From Phycisphaera mikurensis NBRC 102666 (GTDB lineage: Bacteria > Planctomycetota > Phycisphaerae > Phycisphaerales > SM1A02), in assembly GCA_945870475.1 (NCBI GenBank), contig CAMBSR010000029.1:1-14347 (forward strand): a DNA stretch of 14,347 nt, in the 5' to 3' direction. The position numbers and the translations under genes are program-made. Of this stretch, positions 6,389 through 13,013 are shown piece after piece. The notes below the pieces were generated by a model. It had not been told where the DNA came from and ran no database searches. It was given only the letters and a program-made list of their open reading frames with translations. The stretch's first letter is position 1; each line of letters opens with the position of its first letter.

Positions 6389-7576
6389 TCAGGCCGTCAT
6401 CATGCCGCGCAGGATGCCGAGACCCTCGGCCAGCTTGTCGGGCCGGGTGGCGAAGCTGATGCGGAAGTGCGTGTCGCGCGTCGAGAAGACGTTGCCGGGG
6501 ATCACCAGCACGCGGTGATCGATGGCCTTCTCGATGAACTGCTGGCCGGTCATGCCAAGGTGCTTGGGCACCTCGACGAACGCGTAGAACGCGCCGCCCG
6601 GGCGCGGCACCGAGGTGATGTCCGCGAAGGTGTCGACCACCATCTGGCGGCGCTTCTCGTAGTCGGCGACCATGGGCGAGAGATCGACGCCGAAGCTCGG
6701 CACCACGCCCCACTGCGCCATGCTCGGCGCGCAGACGTAGGTGTACTGCTGGAACTTGGCGATCTCCTGCACGATGTCCTTCGGCCCGGCCACGTAGCCG
6801 AGGCGCCAGCCGGTGCAGCCGTAGGTCTTGCCGAAGCCGCGGATCAGCAGGCACTCGTCGCTGAACTGCGCAGGGCTCGGGCACTTGCCGTTCTCGCGCG
6901 CGTCGCTGAAGCAGAACTCGTCGTAGATCTCGTCGCTGATCAGGAGGACCTGCTTGCGCCGGCAGAGGTCGACGATGTCCTTGAGCTCCGCGCCGGAGAG
7001 CACCGTGCCGCACGGATTGCTCGGGCTGCAGAGGAGGACCGCCTTGGTGCGCGGCGTGATGCAGCGCTCGATGCGCTCCGCGGTCATGCGGAAGTCGGGA
7101 TACGTGTCGCAGCGCACCATGGTGCCGCCGGTCAGCTTCCCGAGCTGGTTGTACATCACGAAGTACGGATCGGGGATGACCATCTCGTCGCCCTCGTCGA
7201 GGAGGGCCATCGCCGCAAGCACGATGCCGCCGCTGGTGCCGCTCGTCACCACGGCGCCGAGCTCGTCGGTGGGTCCGTGCCAGCCGACGTTCACCTTGAG
7301 GTGCTGCCAGATGGCGTGCAGGAGCTCCGGGATTCCCTGCGTGACCGTGTAGCCGTTGCGGTCGGCATCGATGGCGGCCTTGGCGGCCTCCTTCATCACC
7401 GTGGGCACGGGGAAATCAGGCTGCCCGATCGAGAGGTTGATCGGGTCCTTCATCTTCGCCGCCAGGTCGAAGACGCGCCGGATGCCCGATGCGTCGATGG
7501 ACTGGGCGCGACGGGAGATCAGCCGGGAAAGAGACAGGCGGCCCAGAGGGCCGCCTGCGGGAGTGTGCGTGGTCAT
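6389..7576 (-). CDS. PLP-dependent aminotransferase, class I/II (aspartate aminotransferase-like)
   Basis: Cytosolic transaminase; aspartate or a similar amino acid is the probable donor, but substrate is not certain. The 395-residue protein has the fold type I signatures: NLSIGQPDFPVP near 47-58, TSGTSGGI, SPSNPCGT (Asn187 for the cofactor ring), ISDEIYDEF (Asp215, Tyr218), the Schiff-base lysine in GFGKTYGCTGWRLGY (Lys250) and the carboxylate-binding Arg372 in FRISFAT. The usual SxSK is GFGK here. A GTG at 7585 overlapping the upstream stop is possible, but the ATG at 7576 is preceded by AGAAGTGATC (7580-7589), close to the full anti-SD complement, so I choose it. It follows the small basic protein gene directly and is probably cotranscribed. 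Confidence 0.95.
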   Translation of the reverse strand: MTTHTPAGGPLGRLSLSRLISRRAQSIDASGIRRVFDLAAKMKDPINLSIGQPDFPVPTVMKEAAKAAIDADRNGYTVTQGIPELLHAIWQHLKVNVGWHGPTDELGAVVTSGTSGGIVLAAMALLDEGDEMVIPDPYFVMYNQLGKLTGGTMVRCDTYPDFRMTAERIERCITPRTKAVLLCSPSNPCGTVLSGAELKDIVDLCRRKQVLLISDEIYDEFCFSDARENGKCPSPAQFSDECLLIRGFGKTYGCTGWRLGYVAGPKDIVQEIAKFQQYTYVCAPSMAQWGVVPSFGVDLSPMVADYEKRRQMVVDTFADITSVPRPGGAFYAFVEVPKHLGMTGQQFIEKAIDHRVLVIPGNVFSTRDTHFRISFATRPDKLAEGLGILRGMMTA

Positions 7577-7579
7577 GCT

Positions 7580-7589
7580 GATCACTTCT
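7580..7589 (-). promoter_or_regulatory. Extended Shine-Dalgarno site containing a stop codon
   Basis: AGAAGTGATC on the minus strand matches 8 of 10 positions of GGAGGTGATC and lies 3 nt before the ATG at 7576. The TGA inside it is the stop codon of the small basic protein, which would couple the two genes. Confidence 0.55.
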
Positions 7590-7860
7590 TGGGGGCAGCG
7601 GCCTTGGCGGCGGGAGCGGCAGCCTTGGCGCCCTTCGCGCCCGGCTTGGCGGCCTCGGCGCCGGCCTCTTCGGCCTTCTTCGGCTTCTTGCCGGCGGCAG
7701 CCTTGATGCTGCGCACCTTCACGATGCCCAGCGCGGTGTTCTTCGACGGATCGAAGCGCTCCTCGGACGTGAGCTTCGCGATGCGCTCGGCGCGGGTCAG
7801 CACGTTGCGGTGCTGGTTGAGGGCGCCGGACTTGGTCTTGAGGCTGCGATGGAGGCTCAT
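7582..7860 (-). CDS. Small basic protein of the Planctomycetes-Verrucomicrobia-Chlamydiae family
   Basis: A 92-residue, strongly basic protein. Its first 50 residues (MSLHRSLKTKSGALNQHRNV, then LTRAERIAKLTSEERFDPSK and NTALGIVKVRSIK) match the conserved small basic family that I know from Planctomycetes, Verrucomicrobia and Chlamydiae, which has been suggested to bind RNA or ribosomes; the role is unproven. Usual members are about 50-70 residues. Here a Lys/Ala/Pro-rich tail of about 40 residues (KKPKKAEEAG... AAPAAKAAAPKK) follows, resembling histone H1-like tails and probably unstructured and nucleic-acid binding. The gene sits 81 bp after the SPOR-like gene; no box or Shine-Dalgarno site is evident before its ATG. 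Confidence 0.88.
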   Translation of the reverse strand: MSLHRSLKTKSGALNQHRNVLTRAERIAKLTSEERFDPSKNTALGIVKVRSIKAAAGKKPKKAEEAGAEAAKPGAKGAKAAAPAAKAAAPKK

Positions 7861-7886
7861 GGTGATTCGATCTTTCGGTTCAGTCT

Positions 7887-7906
7887 GCGGCGCCTGGTTG
7901 CGCCGC
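7887..7906 (-). other. Hairpin between the SPOR-like and small basic protein genes
   Basis: GCGGCGC-CTGGTT-GCGCCGC, a perfect 7-bp stem in the 81-bp gap. It could slow or end transcription from the upstream gene, or act as a leader structure; no T-run follows. A CAGACT (7882-7887, minus) next to it could be a -10 box for the small basic protein, but this is weak. Confidence 0.4.
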
Positions 7907-7941
7907 TGGTGCGGTCGGGTGATGCGTCGGTCGTCGTCCTG

Positions 7942-8628
7942 CTATCGGTAGGCCTCGGGGTACGCCTCGCGGAAATCCTTGTTCGCGCGCGGGTTCTTGG
8001 CCTTCCACTTGTCTCCGACGTTCCGTATCCTGGCTTCGAGTGCCTTGATCTCAGGCGATGATTTCTCGGAGGGGTCGCGGTAGCCGGGCAGGACGATGAC
8101 TTTGCGGAGCAGCGCAGTATCGTCTGGAACGAGGTACGCATCAAGTCCGTTCAGCTGGCAGAAGTCCACCAGTTCCGCCGCCCGCTCGCTGGAGGGGTGG
8201 GCCAGGACGAAGTAACGCATGCCCTTGACGCGCGGATCGCCGTTGTTATCGGTTGCCGGCCGGTCCTTGGCGCCCACCTTGCGTGCGGCGGAGTCGTCGG
8301 ATTTCGCGATCGCGGGGACCCGGGGGGAGGAGGAATCGGACGCCTTCGGGGCCTCGGGTGCCGCCGCAGCGGCACCGGATGAACCGGACGACCGCGCCAA
8401 CGAACCGCCGCGCTGGACGCCGATGCCGTATGCGATGGCAATCGCCACCACGACCGCTGCGCCGATGACCGCTGCCTTTGCAAGCGAGACTTCGAAGGTG
8501 GAGGGAAGCCCCGGGGCATTCCCCGTGCGCCGCGGCGAAGCGGACACCGAAGCGTCACCGCCGCCAGCCGAGGGAGACCCCGGGCGGCGCATCAGTTCGT
8601 AAAGGGCCGGTGCTGCGCGGCGTGCCAT
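7942..8628 (-). CDS. Membrane-anchored protein with SPOR-like C-terminal domain
   Basis: A 228-residue single-pass protein. A basic, Pro/Ser-rich cytoplasmic part (1-48) is followed by one membrane helix (about 50-71, AKAAVIGAAVVVAIAIAYGI), a low-complexity linker of Ala, Ser and charged residues (about 75-130) and a C-terminal domain (about 135-228) starting MRYFVLAHPSSERAAELVDF. The pattern strand-AAELVDFCQLNGLDAYLV-strand resembles SPOR domains that bind denuded peptidoglycan, and the membrane topology fits, so a cell-envelope role is possible. The fold call is tentative. The ATG at 8628 has a TACACT box 6 nt upstream. The TIM-barrel gene ends 21 nt before the start. Confidence 0.8.
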   Translation of the reverse strand: MARRAAPALYELMRRPGSPSAGGGDASVSASPRRTGNAPGLPSTFEVSLAKAAVIGAAVVVAIAIAYGIGVQRGGSLARSSGSSGAAAAAPEAPKASDSSSPRVPAIAKSDDSAARKVGAKDRPATDNNGDPRVKGMRYFVLAHPSSERAAELVDFCQLNGLDAYLVPDDTALLRKVIVLPGYRDPSEKSSPEIKALEARIRNVGDKWKAKNPRANKDFREAYPEAYR

Positions 8629-8634
8629 ACGGGA

Positions 8635-8640
8635 AGTGTA
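8635..8640 (-). promoter_or_regulatory. Putative leaderless -10 box for the SPOR-like gene
   Basis: TACACT on the minus strand, 6 nt before the ATG at 8628, just downstream of the preceding gene's stop codon. This gene may therefore be transcribed on its own despite the tight spacing. Confidence 0.55.
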
Positions 8641-8649
8641 GTGGAAGCG

Positions 8650-9411
8650 TCAGGGGCCGATGCCCCTGCCCCATGCCTCTGCCGAAGCCACCACCCCGGC
8701 GTGCGGATCGACCCACTGGCGGGCGTCGATCACCGGGAGGCCATGGAACCCGGCCATCTCGAGCGCGATGCGGTAGGCCAGCACGTCCAGGCGAGATTCC
8801 CCGGAACTCCCCACCGGGCCACGCATGCCCGAACGCAGCAGATCGACGACGCGCGCGGAGGCAATCCGGGCGCCGGCGCGCGAGGCGAACGCCGCCGGGT
8901 CGCCGCCGTCGGCGAGGACCGCGGCCGGGTCAAGCGAAATGCCCACGGGAGGCCACGGGGCGTCATTCGCGTTCGATGCATCCGCCACCAGCACGCCCGC
9001 ACGGTCGGCGGCGGCCACGATGGCGGCGATGGCTTCCGCGCGGCGCGGGGCATCGCTGCTGTCCGCGGCCGCGCGCGGCAGCTGGATCGTCAGCGGCACG
9101 CGGCCGAGCTCGCCGGCAAGTTCGCACGCGGCGCAGGCGGCGTCGATGGCGCGCTCGGCGTTGGCAGGATCCATGAAGTGCGCCGCGGGAATCCACGCAT
9201 CGATCCCCGATGCCACCAACTCGAGCCGCGTGAACGTGGCACGCAGGTCGCGGCGCGCGCTGGCACCGAGGTCGCGCGGGCGCATCCCGGGATGGGTCGC
9301 ACTCAGCTGCACGCCCCGGATCCCCTGCGATGCGGCCCACACGAACGCCGCCGCCGGATCGCCGAGCGGCGCAACGGTGACGGCAAGCGACAACTGCGTC
9401 CTGGCACCCAT
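8650..9411 (-). CDS. Xylose isomerase / sugar-phosphate epimerase-like TIM-barrel protein
   Basis: A 253-residue protein that looks like a divergent AP-endonuclease-2/xylose isomerase-type TIM barrel, such as those acting on sugars or sugar phosphates; the substrate is unknown. The strand and helix pattern is visible: MGARTQLSLAVTVAPLGDPA, ASQGIRGVQLSATHPGMRP, ATFTRLELVASGIDAW, AAHFMDPANAERAIDAACAA, VGISLDPAAVLADGGDP and ARIASARVVDL. The usual metal-binding Glu, His and Asp set is not clear to me, so activity cannot be assumed. The start at 9411 is fixed by a TACGCT box 6 nt upstream; an in-frame start at 9627 would extend into the divergent membrane-protein gene and read as nonsense. Confidence 0.75.
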   Translation of the reverse strand: MGARTQLSLAVTVAPLGDPAAAFVWAASQGIRGVQLSATHPGMRPRDLGASARRDLRATFTRLELVASGIDAWIPAAHFMDPANAERAIDAACAACELAGELGRVPLTIQLPRAAADSSDAPRRAEAIAAIVAAADRAGVLVADASNANDAPWPPVGISLDPAAVLADGGDPAAFASRAGARIASARVVDLLRSGMRGPVGSSGESRLDVLAYRIALEMAGFHGLPVIDARQWVDPHAGVVASAEAWGRGIGP

Positions 9412-9417
9412 GCGCGC

Positions 9418-9423
9418 AGCGTA
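9418..9423 (-). promoter_or_regulatory. Putative leaderless -10 box for the TIM-barrel gene
   Basis: TACGCT on the minus strand, 6 nt before the ATG at 9411. The same hexamer precedes the propeller-like lipoprotein gene. Confidence 0.6.
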
Positions 9424-9453
9424 GTTCGCGTGCGTCCATGCGTGCACGGGGAA

Positions 9454-9459
9454 TAGACT
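9454..9459 (+). promoter_or_regulatory. Putative leaderless -10 box for the membrane protein-nth operon
   Basis: TAGACT, 7 nt before the ATG at 9467; identical in hexamer and spacing to the one before the DUF971 gene. It faces the TACGCT box across 30 bp in the 55-bp divergent gap. Confidence 0.6.
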
Positions 9460-9466
9460 CCCATCC

Positions 9467-10057
9467 ATGCGACCCACCGCCGCGGTGCTTCTCCTCTCGC
9501 TTGCGACCCTGTTCGCCGCCATTGCTTCCGCGGGCGTGGGCGCGATGAGCGCGTTCCGCTCGTTGCCGCAGATGGGGATCACCGTGGCCGGTACCGAGGA
9601 ATTCTTCGAGGGCCGGACCGAGGACATGGGCCGCTACGCCGCCGGACGGCTGATGCAGCCGGTGTTCCTGACGAGCGATCGCGTGCAATTCGCCTTCTCC
9701 GCACTGGCCGTGGGATGCACGGTGCGGGTGGCACGACTGAGGGGCCTGCGCGGCGCCGCGTGGGCACGCTGGCTGCTCATGGCGAGCGTGGCCGTGGGTG
9801 CCGTGGCGCTTGCGGTGCGGGCTGCTATCAGCCCGGGCATGAACGCGGATCTCCTCGCCTACTGGGACGCCGTGGCCGCCGGCGAGCGCATGCTCGCCGC
9901 GGAAGCCATGGAACGGTTCGACGCCGGGCATCGACTGGCCGACGCGCTCTACAAGGTCCAGCTCTTTGCGGTGCTCGGCGCCATTGCGGCCTTCGTGCCG
10001 GCACTCATGCCCGCCCCGGCCGCCGCACCGGGCGCCACCTCCAAGCGACCCGCATGA
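9467..10057 (+). CDS. Four-helix membrane protein, unknown function
   Basis: A 196-residue integral membrane protein with four predicted helices: about 4-27 (AAVLLLSLATLFAAIASAGV), 72-90 (FAFSALAVGCTVRVARL), 102-121 (WLLMASVAVGAVALAVRAAI) and 168-187 (LFAVLGAIAAFVPALM). The loop between helices 1 and 2 holds GRYAAGRLMQPVFLTSDRVQ. The architecture is faintly like DUF4149/TMEM205-type proteins, but I would not assign it. The start is fixed by a TAGACT box. Its stop overlaps the nth ATG (ATGA), so the two are cotranscribed; nothing suggests a functional link to DNA repair. Confidence 0.8.
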   Translation: MRPTAAVLLLSLATLFAAIASAGVGAMSAFRSLPQMGITVAGTEEFFEGRTEDMGRYAAGRLMQPVFLTSDRVQFAFSALAVGCTVRVARLRGLRGAAWARWLLMASVAVGAVALAVRAAISPGMNADLLAYWDAVAAGERMLAAEAMERFDAGHRLADALYKVQLFAVLGAIAAFVPALMPAPAAAPGATSKRPA

Positions 10058-10755
10058 AGGCCGCCACCACGCAACCCCCCATCACGCTGAAGCTCCCGCG
10101 CAAGGGACCGAAGAAGATCGAACGCGCCCGCGCGCTGCTGGCAGCGCTCGACCGTACGTACCCGCACGCGAAGTGCCGCCTGGACTGGACCGCACCGCAC
10201 GAACTGCTGGTGGCCACCATCCTGAGCGCACAGGCGACGGACGAGAGCGTGAACGCCGCGACCCCGGCGCTCTTTCGCGAATTCCCCCGGCCCGCCGACT
10301 ACGCCGCTGCCTCACCGGAGAGCATCGCACCGTTCATCCGCACCATCGGCCTCTGGCGAAACAAGGCACGCGCCGTGCATGAATCGATGCAGGCGCTCGT
10401 GGCCCATCATGGCGGCGAGGTGCCGCGCGAGATGGACGCCCTGCTCGCACTGCGCGGCGTGGCGCGCAAGACCGCCAACGTGGTGCTCGGCAACTGCTTC
10501 GGGATCCAGGCAGGCGTGGTGGTGGACACGCACGTCGGCCGGCTCGCTCAACGGCTCGGGCTGAGCGAGCATTCCGATCCCGGCAAGGTGGAGCGCGACC
10601 TCATGGCACTCTTCCCGCGCGAGCGCTGGTGCGACCTGAGCCACCTGCTGATCTTCCACGGACGCGCGGCATGCCGTGCGCGCGGGAACACGTGCGCGAC
10701 GGATCCGATCTGCGTGGAGTTCTGTTCCGAGGCGCGGGCGAAGAAGGCGAAGTGA
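10054..10755 (+). CDS. nth: Endonuclease III, DNA glycosylase/AP lyase
   Basis: Removes oxidised pyrimidines and cuts at abasic sites in base excision repair. The 233-residue protein has LLVATILSAQATDESVN (51-67), the helix-hairpin-helix LRGVARKTANVVL (133-145) with catalytic Lys139, and the catalytic Asp158 in VVVDTHVGRLAQRLGL. The C-terminal iron-sulfur loop is present but unusual: Cys207-X6-Cys214-X5-Cys220-X3-Cys224, whereas the classical pattern is X6, X2, X5. A basic extension of about 20 residues precedes the core. The ATG overlaps the stop of the membrane protein gene. There is no Shine-Dalgarno site, so translation probably depends on coupling. Confidence 0.96.
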   Translation: MKAATTQPPITLKLPRKGPKKIERARALLAALDRTYPHAKCRLDWTAPHELLVATILSAQATDESVNAATPALFREFPRPADYAAASPESIAPFIRTIGLWRNKARAVHESMQALVAHHGGEVPREMDALLALRGVARKTANVVLGNCFGIQAGVVVDTHVGRLAQRLGLSEHSDPGKVERDLMALFPRERWCDLSHLLIFHGRAACRARGNTCATDPICVEFCSEARAKKAK

Positions 10756-10761
10756 CGAAGG

Positions 10762-10880
10762 GCCATTCCCGCAGGAGACTGGCCCCGTCGCCTTGCGGGG
10801 CGGGCGGGGTGGCGCCGCGCGAAGCCAATCACGCAGGGGACTGGCCCCGTCGCCTTGCGGGGCGGGCGGGGTGGCGCCGC
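10762..10880. repeat. Two direct copies of a 57-bp hairpin repeat
   Basis: Copies at 10762-10818 and 10824-10880 match at 54 of 57 positions with a 62-bp period; the last 42 bp are identical. Each contains GCCCCG-TCGCCTTG-CGGGGC (first copy 10782-10801, second 10844-10863) and ends in the palindrome GGCGCC plus GC. They begin 6 bp after the nth stop codon, so they could act as transcription terminators or as a REP-like mobile hairpin family. Confidence 0.9.
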
Positions 10881-10885
10881 CCATG

Positions 10886-10901
10886 CCCCTCCGGCGAGGG
10901 G
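10886..10901. other. GC hairpin after the 57-bp repeats
   Basis: CCCCTC-CGGC-GAGGGG, a perfect 6-bp stem with a 4-nt loop, 5 bp after the second repeat copy. It may be part of the same composite element. Confidence 0.5.
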
Positions 10902-11137
10902 GCCAGGCACGGTGGGCTCCAATGGCGTCGGTTCGGCAATGGCCTCACCGCCGCTGGTGTGAGCATGCACATGATGTGATTGTCACGTGTGCGAGCACCC
11001 GCAGCGAGCACGGGATCCCTGGCCCGCGGCGTCGCCAACCGCGAAGTCCGGCAGCATGATTCCTGATTACTCCCGGGTGCCGCCCGGACGAGCGGTTGTC
11101 GTCGAGGCCCAGCGCAGCCGGGTGGAGCGAGGCCGTC

Positions 11138-11157
11138 CGCGGGACAGGGGTCCCGCG
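11138..11157 (-). terminator. Possible terminator hairpin of the propeller-like lipoprotein gene
   Basis: CGCGGGAC-AGGG-GTCCCGCG, a perfect 8-bp stem with a 4-nt loop, about 100 nt beyond the stop codon on the minus strand. No T-run is present. Confidence 0.4.
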
Positions 11158-11255
11158 CACAGCGGAGGGTGCGGTCGAAATTCAAACTGCGCACAGCGAA
11201 GGGTGCGGTCGAACTTCGAACGCGCACAGCCGAGGGTGCCGTCGAACTCCGCCCC
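11155..11255. repeat. Three tandem 33-34-bp repeats next to a stop codon
   Basis: Copies at 11155-11188, 11189-11221 and 11222-11255 share GCGCACAGC, then RAGGGTGC and GTCGAA. The third copy is the most divergent. They end 3 bp before the stop codon of the minus-strand lipoprotein gene and are unrelated to the 57-bp repeats. Unlike those, they have little internal dyad symmetry. Confidence 0.85.
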
Positions 11256-11258
11256 GCG

Positions 11259-12977
11259 TCACTTCACGGTTCCGCGCCCCTTGAACGTGGGCGCATCGCC
11301 GACGGCCTCAGGCTTGGCCAGGATGAAACCGCCGTGCAGCGAGACCATCGCCGCACCGCCCCCGATCCGCTCCGGGTACATGAAGAGCACCGGCCCCTCG
11401 AAACGCCATTCGCGCAACGCGACGATGCGCGCCGACATCACGGGCTGCACCAAGTCGTTGACGGGCTTCGCGGATGCCCCCGGCTTCGCCGCTGCAACCG
11501 GGGCACCGGCAAGGTCGGTGGTCGAGATGACGCGCGGCTCGGGATCGGTGGATGCCGCGGGAGTCTCCGCATCCGGATCCGGGTCGACCTTGCCGTCGCC
11601 ATCCTGGTCCTCGGACGTCGGCTTGACGAACTCCACGCGACGAAGGATGTCCACGCCGCGGTCGTGCCCGATCCAGAGATCGCCGTCGATGGCTTCTATG
11701 ACATGGATGCGCGGCGCGCCGAGCGGCTGATAGCGCTCCTGCATCCCGTCGTGCGACAGTTCCACGGCCACGCCCACTGCCACGCCGTCCGCGCCCTTCT
11801 CCTGCACCAGGCGCGCCGTTCCCCAGGCAAGCGTGCGGTCGGTGCCCACCATCGTGGTGAGGTCCGTGGTCTTCTCGGTGAGTTGCGGCGTCGCGCCGAT
11901 GCGCCAGAGCCAGAAGCCCTCGCGACCACCGGCCAGGATGCGGCGGCTGTCGGTCATGGCCACTTCCAGCAGGCCGGGCTGGCGCTCGACGTTGTAGAAG
12001 GTGTCGGGCGCGCGGCGGTCCTCCGCCTTGTGGCGGTACATGGAACGTCCGAACGTGCCGGCCACCGCGTAGTGGTTGGGCTTGATGAGAGCGATGTCAC
12101 GACCGCCCTTGAGCGCGATCTCCTCCGGCTCCACCAACTTGCTGCCATCGATGCGCCAGGCGAAGAGCGTCTTGTCGGTGACGGCGAAGAGACGATCTCC
12201 GCAGACGCGGATGCGACGCACGCGCGCGGGGATGGCGGACTGGTCTCGCTCGGTGAACGCCGGAGACATGATTCCCACCGATGCGCCGTTCTGCCCCTGC
12301 AGCAGGAATGCGTACCCGTCCGGCGGACCGAGGCCCGCCGGGAGCGGCACCAACGCCGTGGCGGCACCGAGGTACCGGCCGTCGTCGACTGCCAGGATCT
12401 TCCGGCCGACGCATGCCACCGGGCCGATCTTCGAGCCGACCACGTGGGTGGCGGTCATGTCCTTGAGGTACCGCTGGCGATCGCGCACCCGCACCGCCCC
12501 GCCCTTGCCGGTGACGTAGATCTCACCACCCACCTGCGACACGAAGAGCGGCTCGATGCCGAGCTTCGCGGCGGGAACGGTGTCCGTCACGCGCGGGGCA
12601 GAGTTGTCGCCGATGTCGAACTTGACAAGCGCGGTGTTCGCCGAGACGGCCCAGGCGGTGTCGCCCTCCGCGATGATGTCCACGAGCGAACCGCCCTCGC
12701 CGAACTCCACGCCCTCGGCGCGACCGAGCTCACGACCGTTGGTGGTGTCGATGACAAGCAGCTCGTTGCCGAACGTCTGGAGCCAGCGGACGTTGTCCAC
12801 GACGGTGGCATGATGCGTGCCGCCCGCATGCTGCTTGATGCGCAGCTCCTTCTCGCGCCGGTCGGTGCGGTCTTCCCGGATGTACTGCGGCGTGCATGCG
12901 GCAAGCCACGGGAGGACGAGCGCCACGAAGGCGACCGGCAGGAAGATGCGTGCAAATGGCGCGGGGGCGAAGCGCAT
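11259..12977 (-). CDS. Lipoprotein, probable beta-propeller, unknown function
   Basis: A 572-residue lipoprotein: MRFAPAPFARIFLPVAFVAL, then VLPWLAAC with lipobox LAAC (Cys28). The mature part is built of repeated short strands of the kind GNELLVIDTTNGRELGR, GDTAWAVSANTALVKFDIGD, GGEIYVTGKGGAVRVRDRQR, GDRLFAVTDKTLFAWRIDGS and GDLWIGHDRGVDILRRVEF, which suggests a WD40/PQQ-like propeller of several blades. Near the end an Asp-rich stretch, DQDGDGKVDPDPDAE, looks like a calcium-binding thrombospondin-3 or EF-hand-type loop, followed by a linker and a final strand region. No catalytic motif is evident. The start at 12977 is fixed by a TACGCT box 7 nt upstream and by the signal peptide; upstream in-frame starts would run into the divergent TPR gene. 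Confidence 0.82.
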   Translation of the reverse strand: MRFAPAPFARIFLPVAFVALVLPWLAACTPQYIREDRTDRREKELRIKQHAGGTHHATVVDNVRWLQTFGNELLVIDTTNGRELGRAEGVEFGEGGSLVDIIAEGDTAWAVSANTALVKFDIGDNSAPRVTDTVPAAKLGIEPLFVSQVGGEIYVTGKGGAVRVRDRQRYLKDMTATHVVGSKIGPVACVGRKILAVDDGRYLGAATALVPLPAGLGPPDGYAFLLQGQNGASVGIMSPAFTERDQSAIPARVRRIRVCGDRLFAVTDKTLFAWRIDGSKLVEPEEIALKGGRDIALIKPNHYAVAGTFGRSMYRHKAEDRRAPDTFYNVERQPGLLEVAMTDSRRILAGGREGFWLWRIGATPQLTEKTTDLTTMVGTDRTLAWGTARLVQEKGADGVAVGVAVELSHDGMQERYQPLGAPRIHVIEAIDGDLWIGHDRGVDILRRVEFVKPTSEDQDGDGKVDPDPDAETPAASTDPEPRVISTTDLAGAPVAAAKPGASAKPVNDLVQPVMSARIVALREWRFEGPVLFMYPERIGGGAAMVSLHGGFILAKPEAVGDAPTFKGRGTVK

Positions 12978-12984
12978 GGCGTGA

Positions 12985-12990
12985 AGCGTA
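12985..12990 (-). promoter_or_regulatory. Putative leaderless -10 box for the propeller-like lipoprotein
   Basis: TACGCT on the minus strand, 7 nt before the ATG at 12977. It is exactly 17 bp from the opposing TAGGGT box. Confidence 0.6.
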
Positions 12991-13007
12991 TCCGTCCGGG
13001 AATCTGA

Positions 13008-13013
13008 TAGGGT
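13008..13013 (+). promoter_or_regulatory. Putative leaderless -10 box for the TPR-recX operon
   Basis: TAGGGT, 7 nt before the ATG at 13021. Each of the two facing boxes in this 43-bp gap occupies the place where the other's -35 hexamer would be. Confidence 0.55.

Larger units (their letters stand above)
10756..11258. other. 503-bp convergent gap without a gene
   Basis: Lies between the ends of nth and the propeller-like lipoprotein gene. Open frames here on either strand are Arg/Pro/Ala-rich and do not look like proteins. The gap holds two direct-repeat families and several GC hairpins, listed separately; the part between about 10905 and 11135 shows nothing I can name. Confidence 0.75.

Noticed and set aside
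6290..7951. Plus-strand open frame of 553 codons
   Set aside because: Antisense to the aminotransferase and small basic protein, both well supported by conserved residues.
10967..10992. CRP-like dyad, GTGA-TTG-TCAC inside an imperfect GCACA/TGTGC inverted repeat
   Set aside because: The spacer of 3 nt does not fit the 6-nt CRP/FNR site, the outer arms are out of register by 2 nt, and no promoter lies near.
10829..11227. Minus-strand open frame of 132 codons in the convergent gap
   Set aside because: It is composed of translated repeats (for example HPARPARRRGQSPA) with no start signal; it looks like chance reading of the repeat DNA.
10762..11255. CRISPR array
   Set aside because: The two repeat families have only two and three units, no regular unique spacers, and no cas gene is near.
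11169..13007. Plus-strand open frame of 612 codons
   Set aside because: Antisense to the propeller-like lipoprotein, which has a signal peptide, lipobox and promoter box. The plus-strand product is His/Arg-rich and shows no motif.
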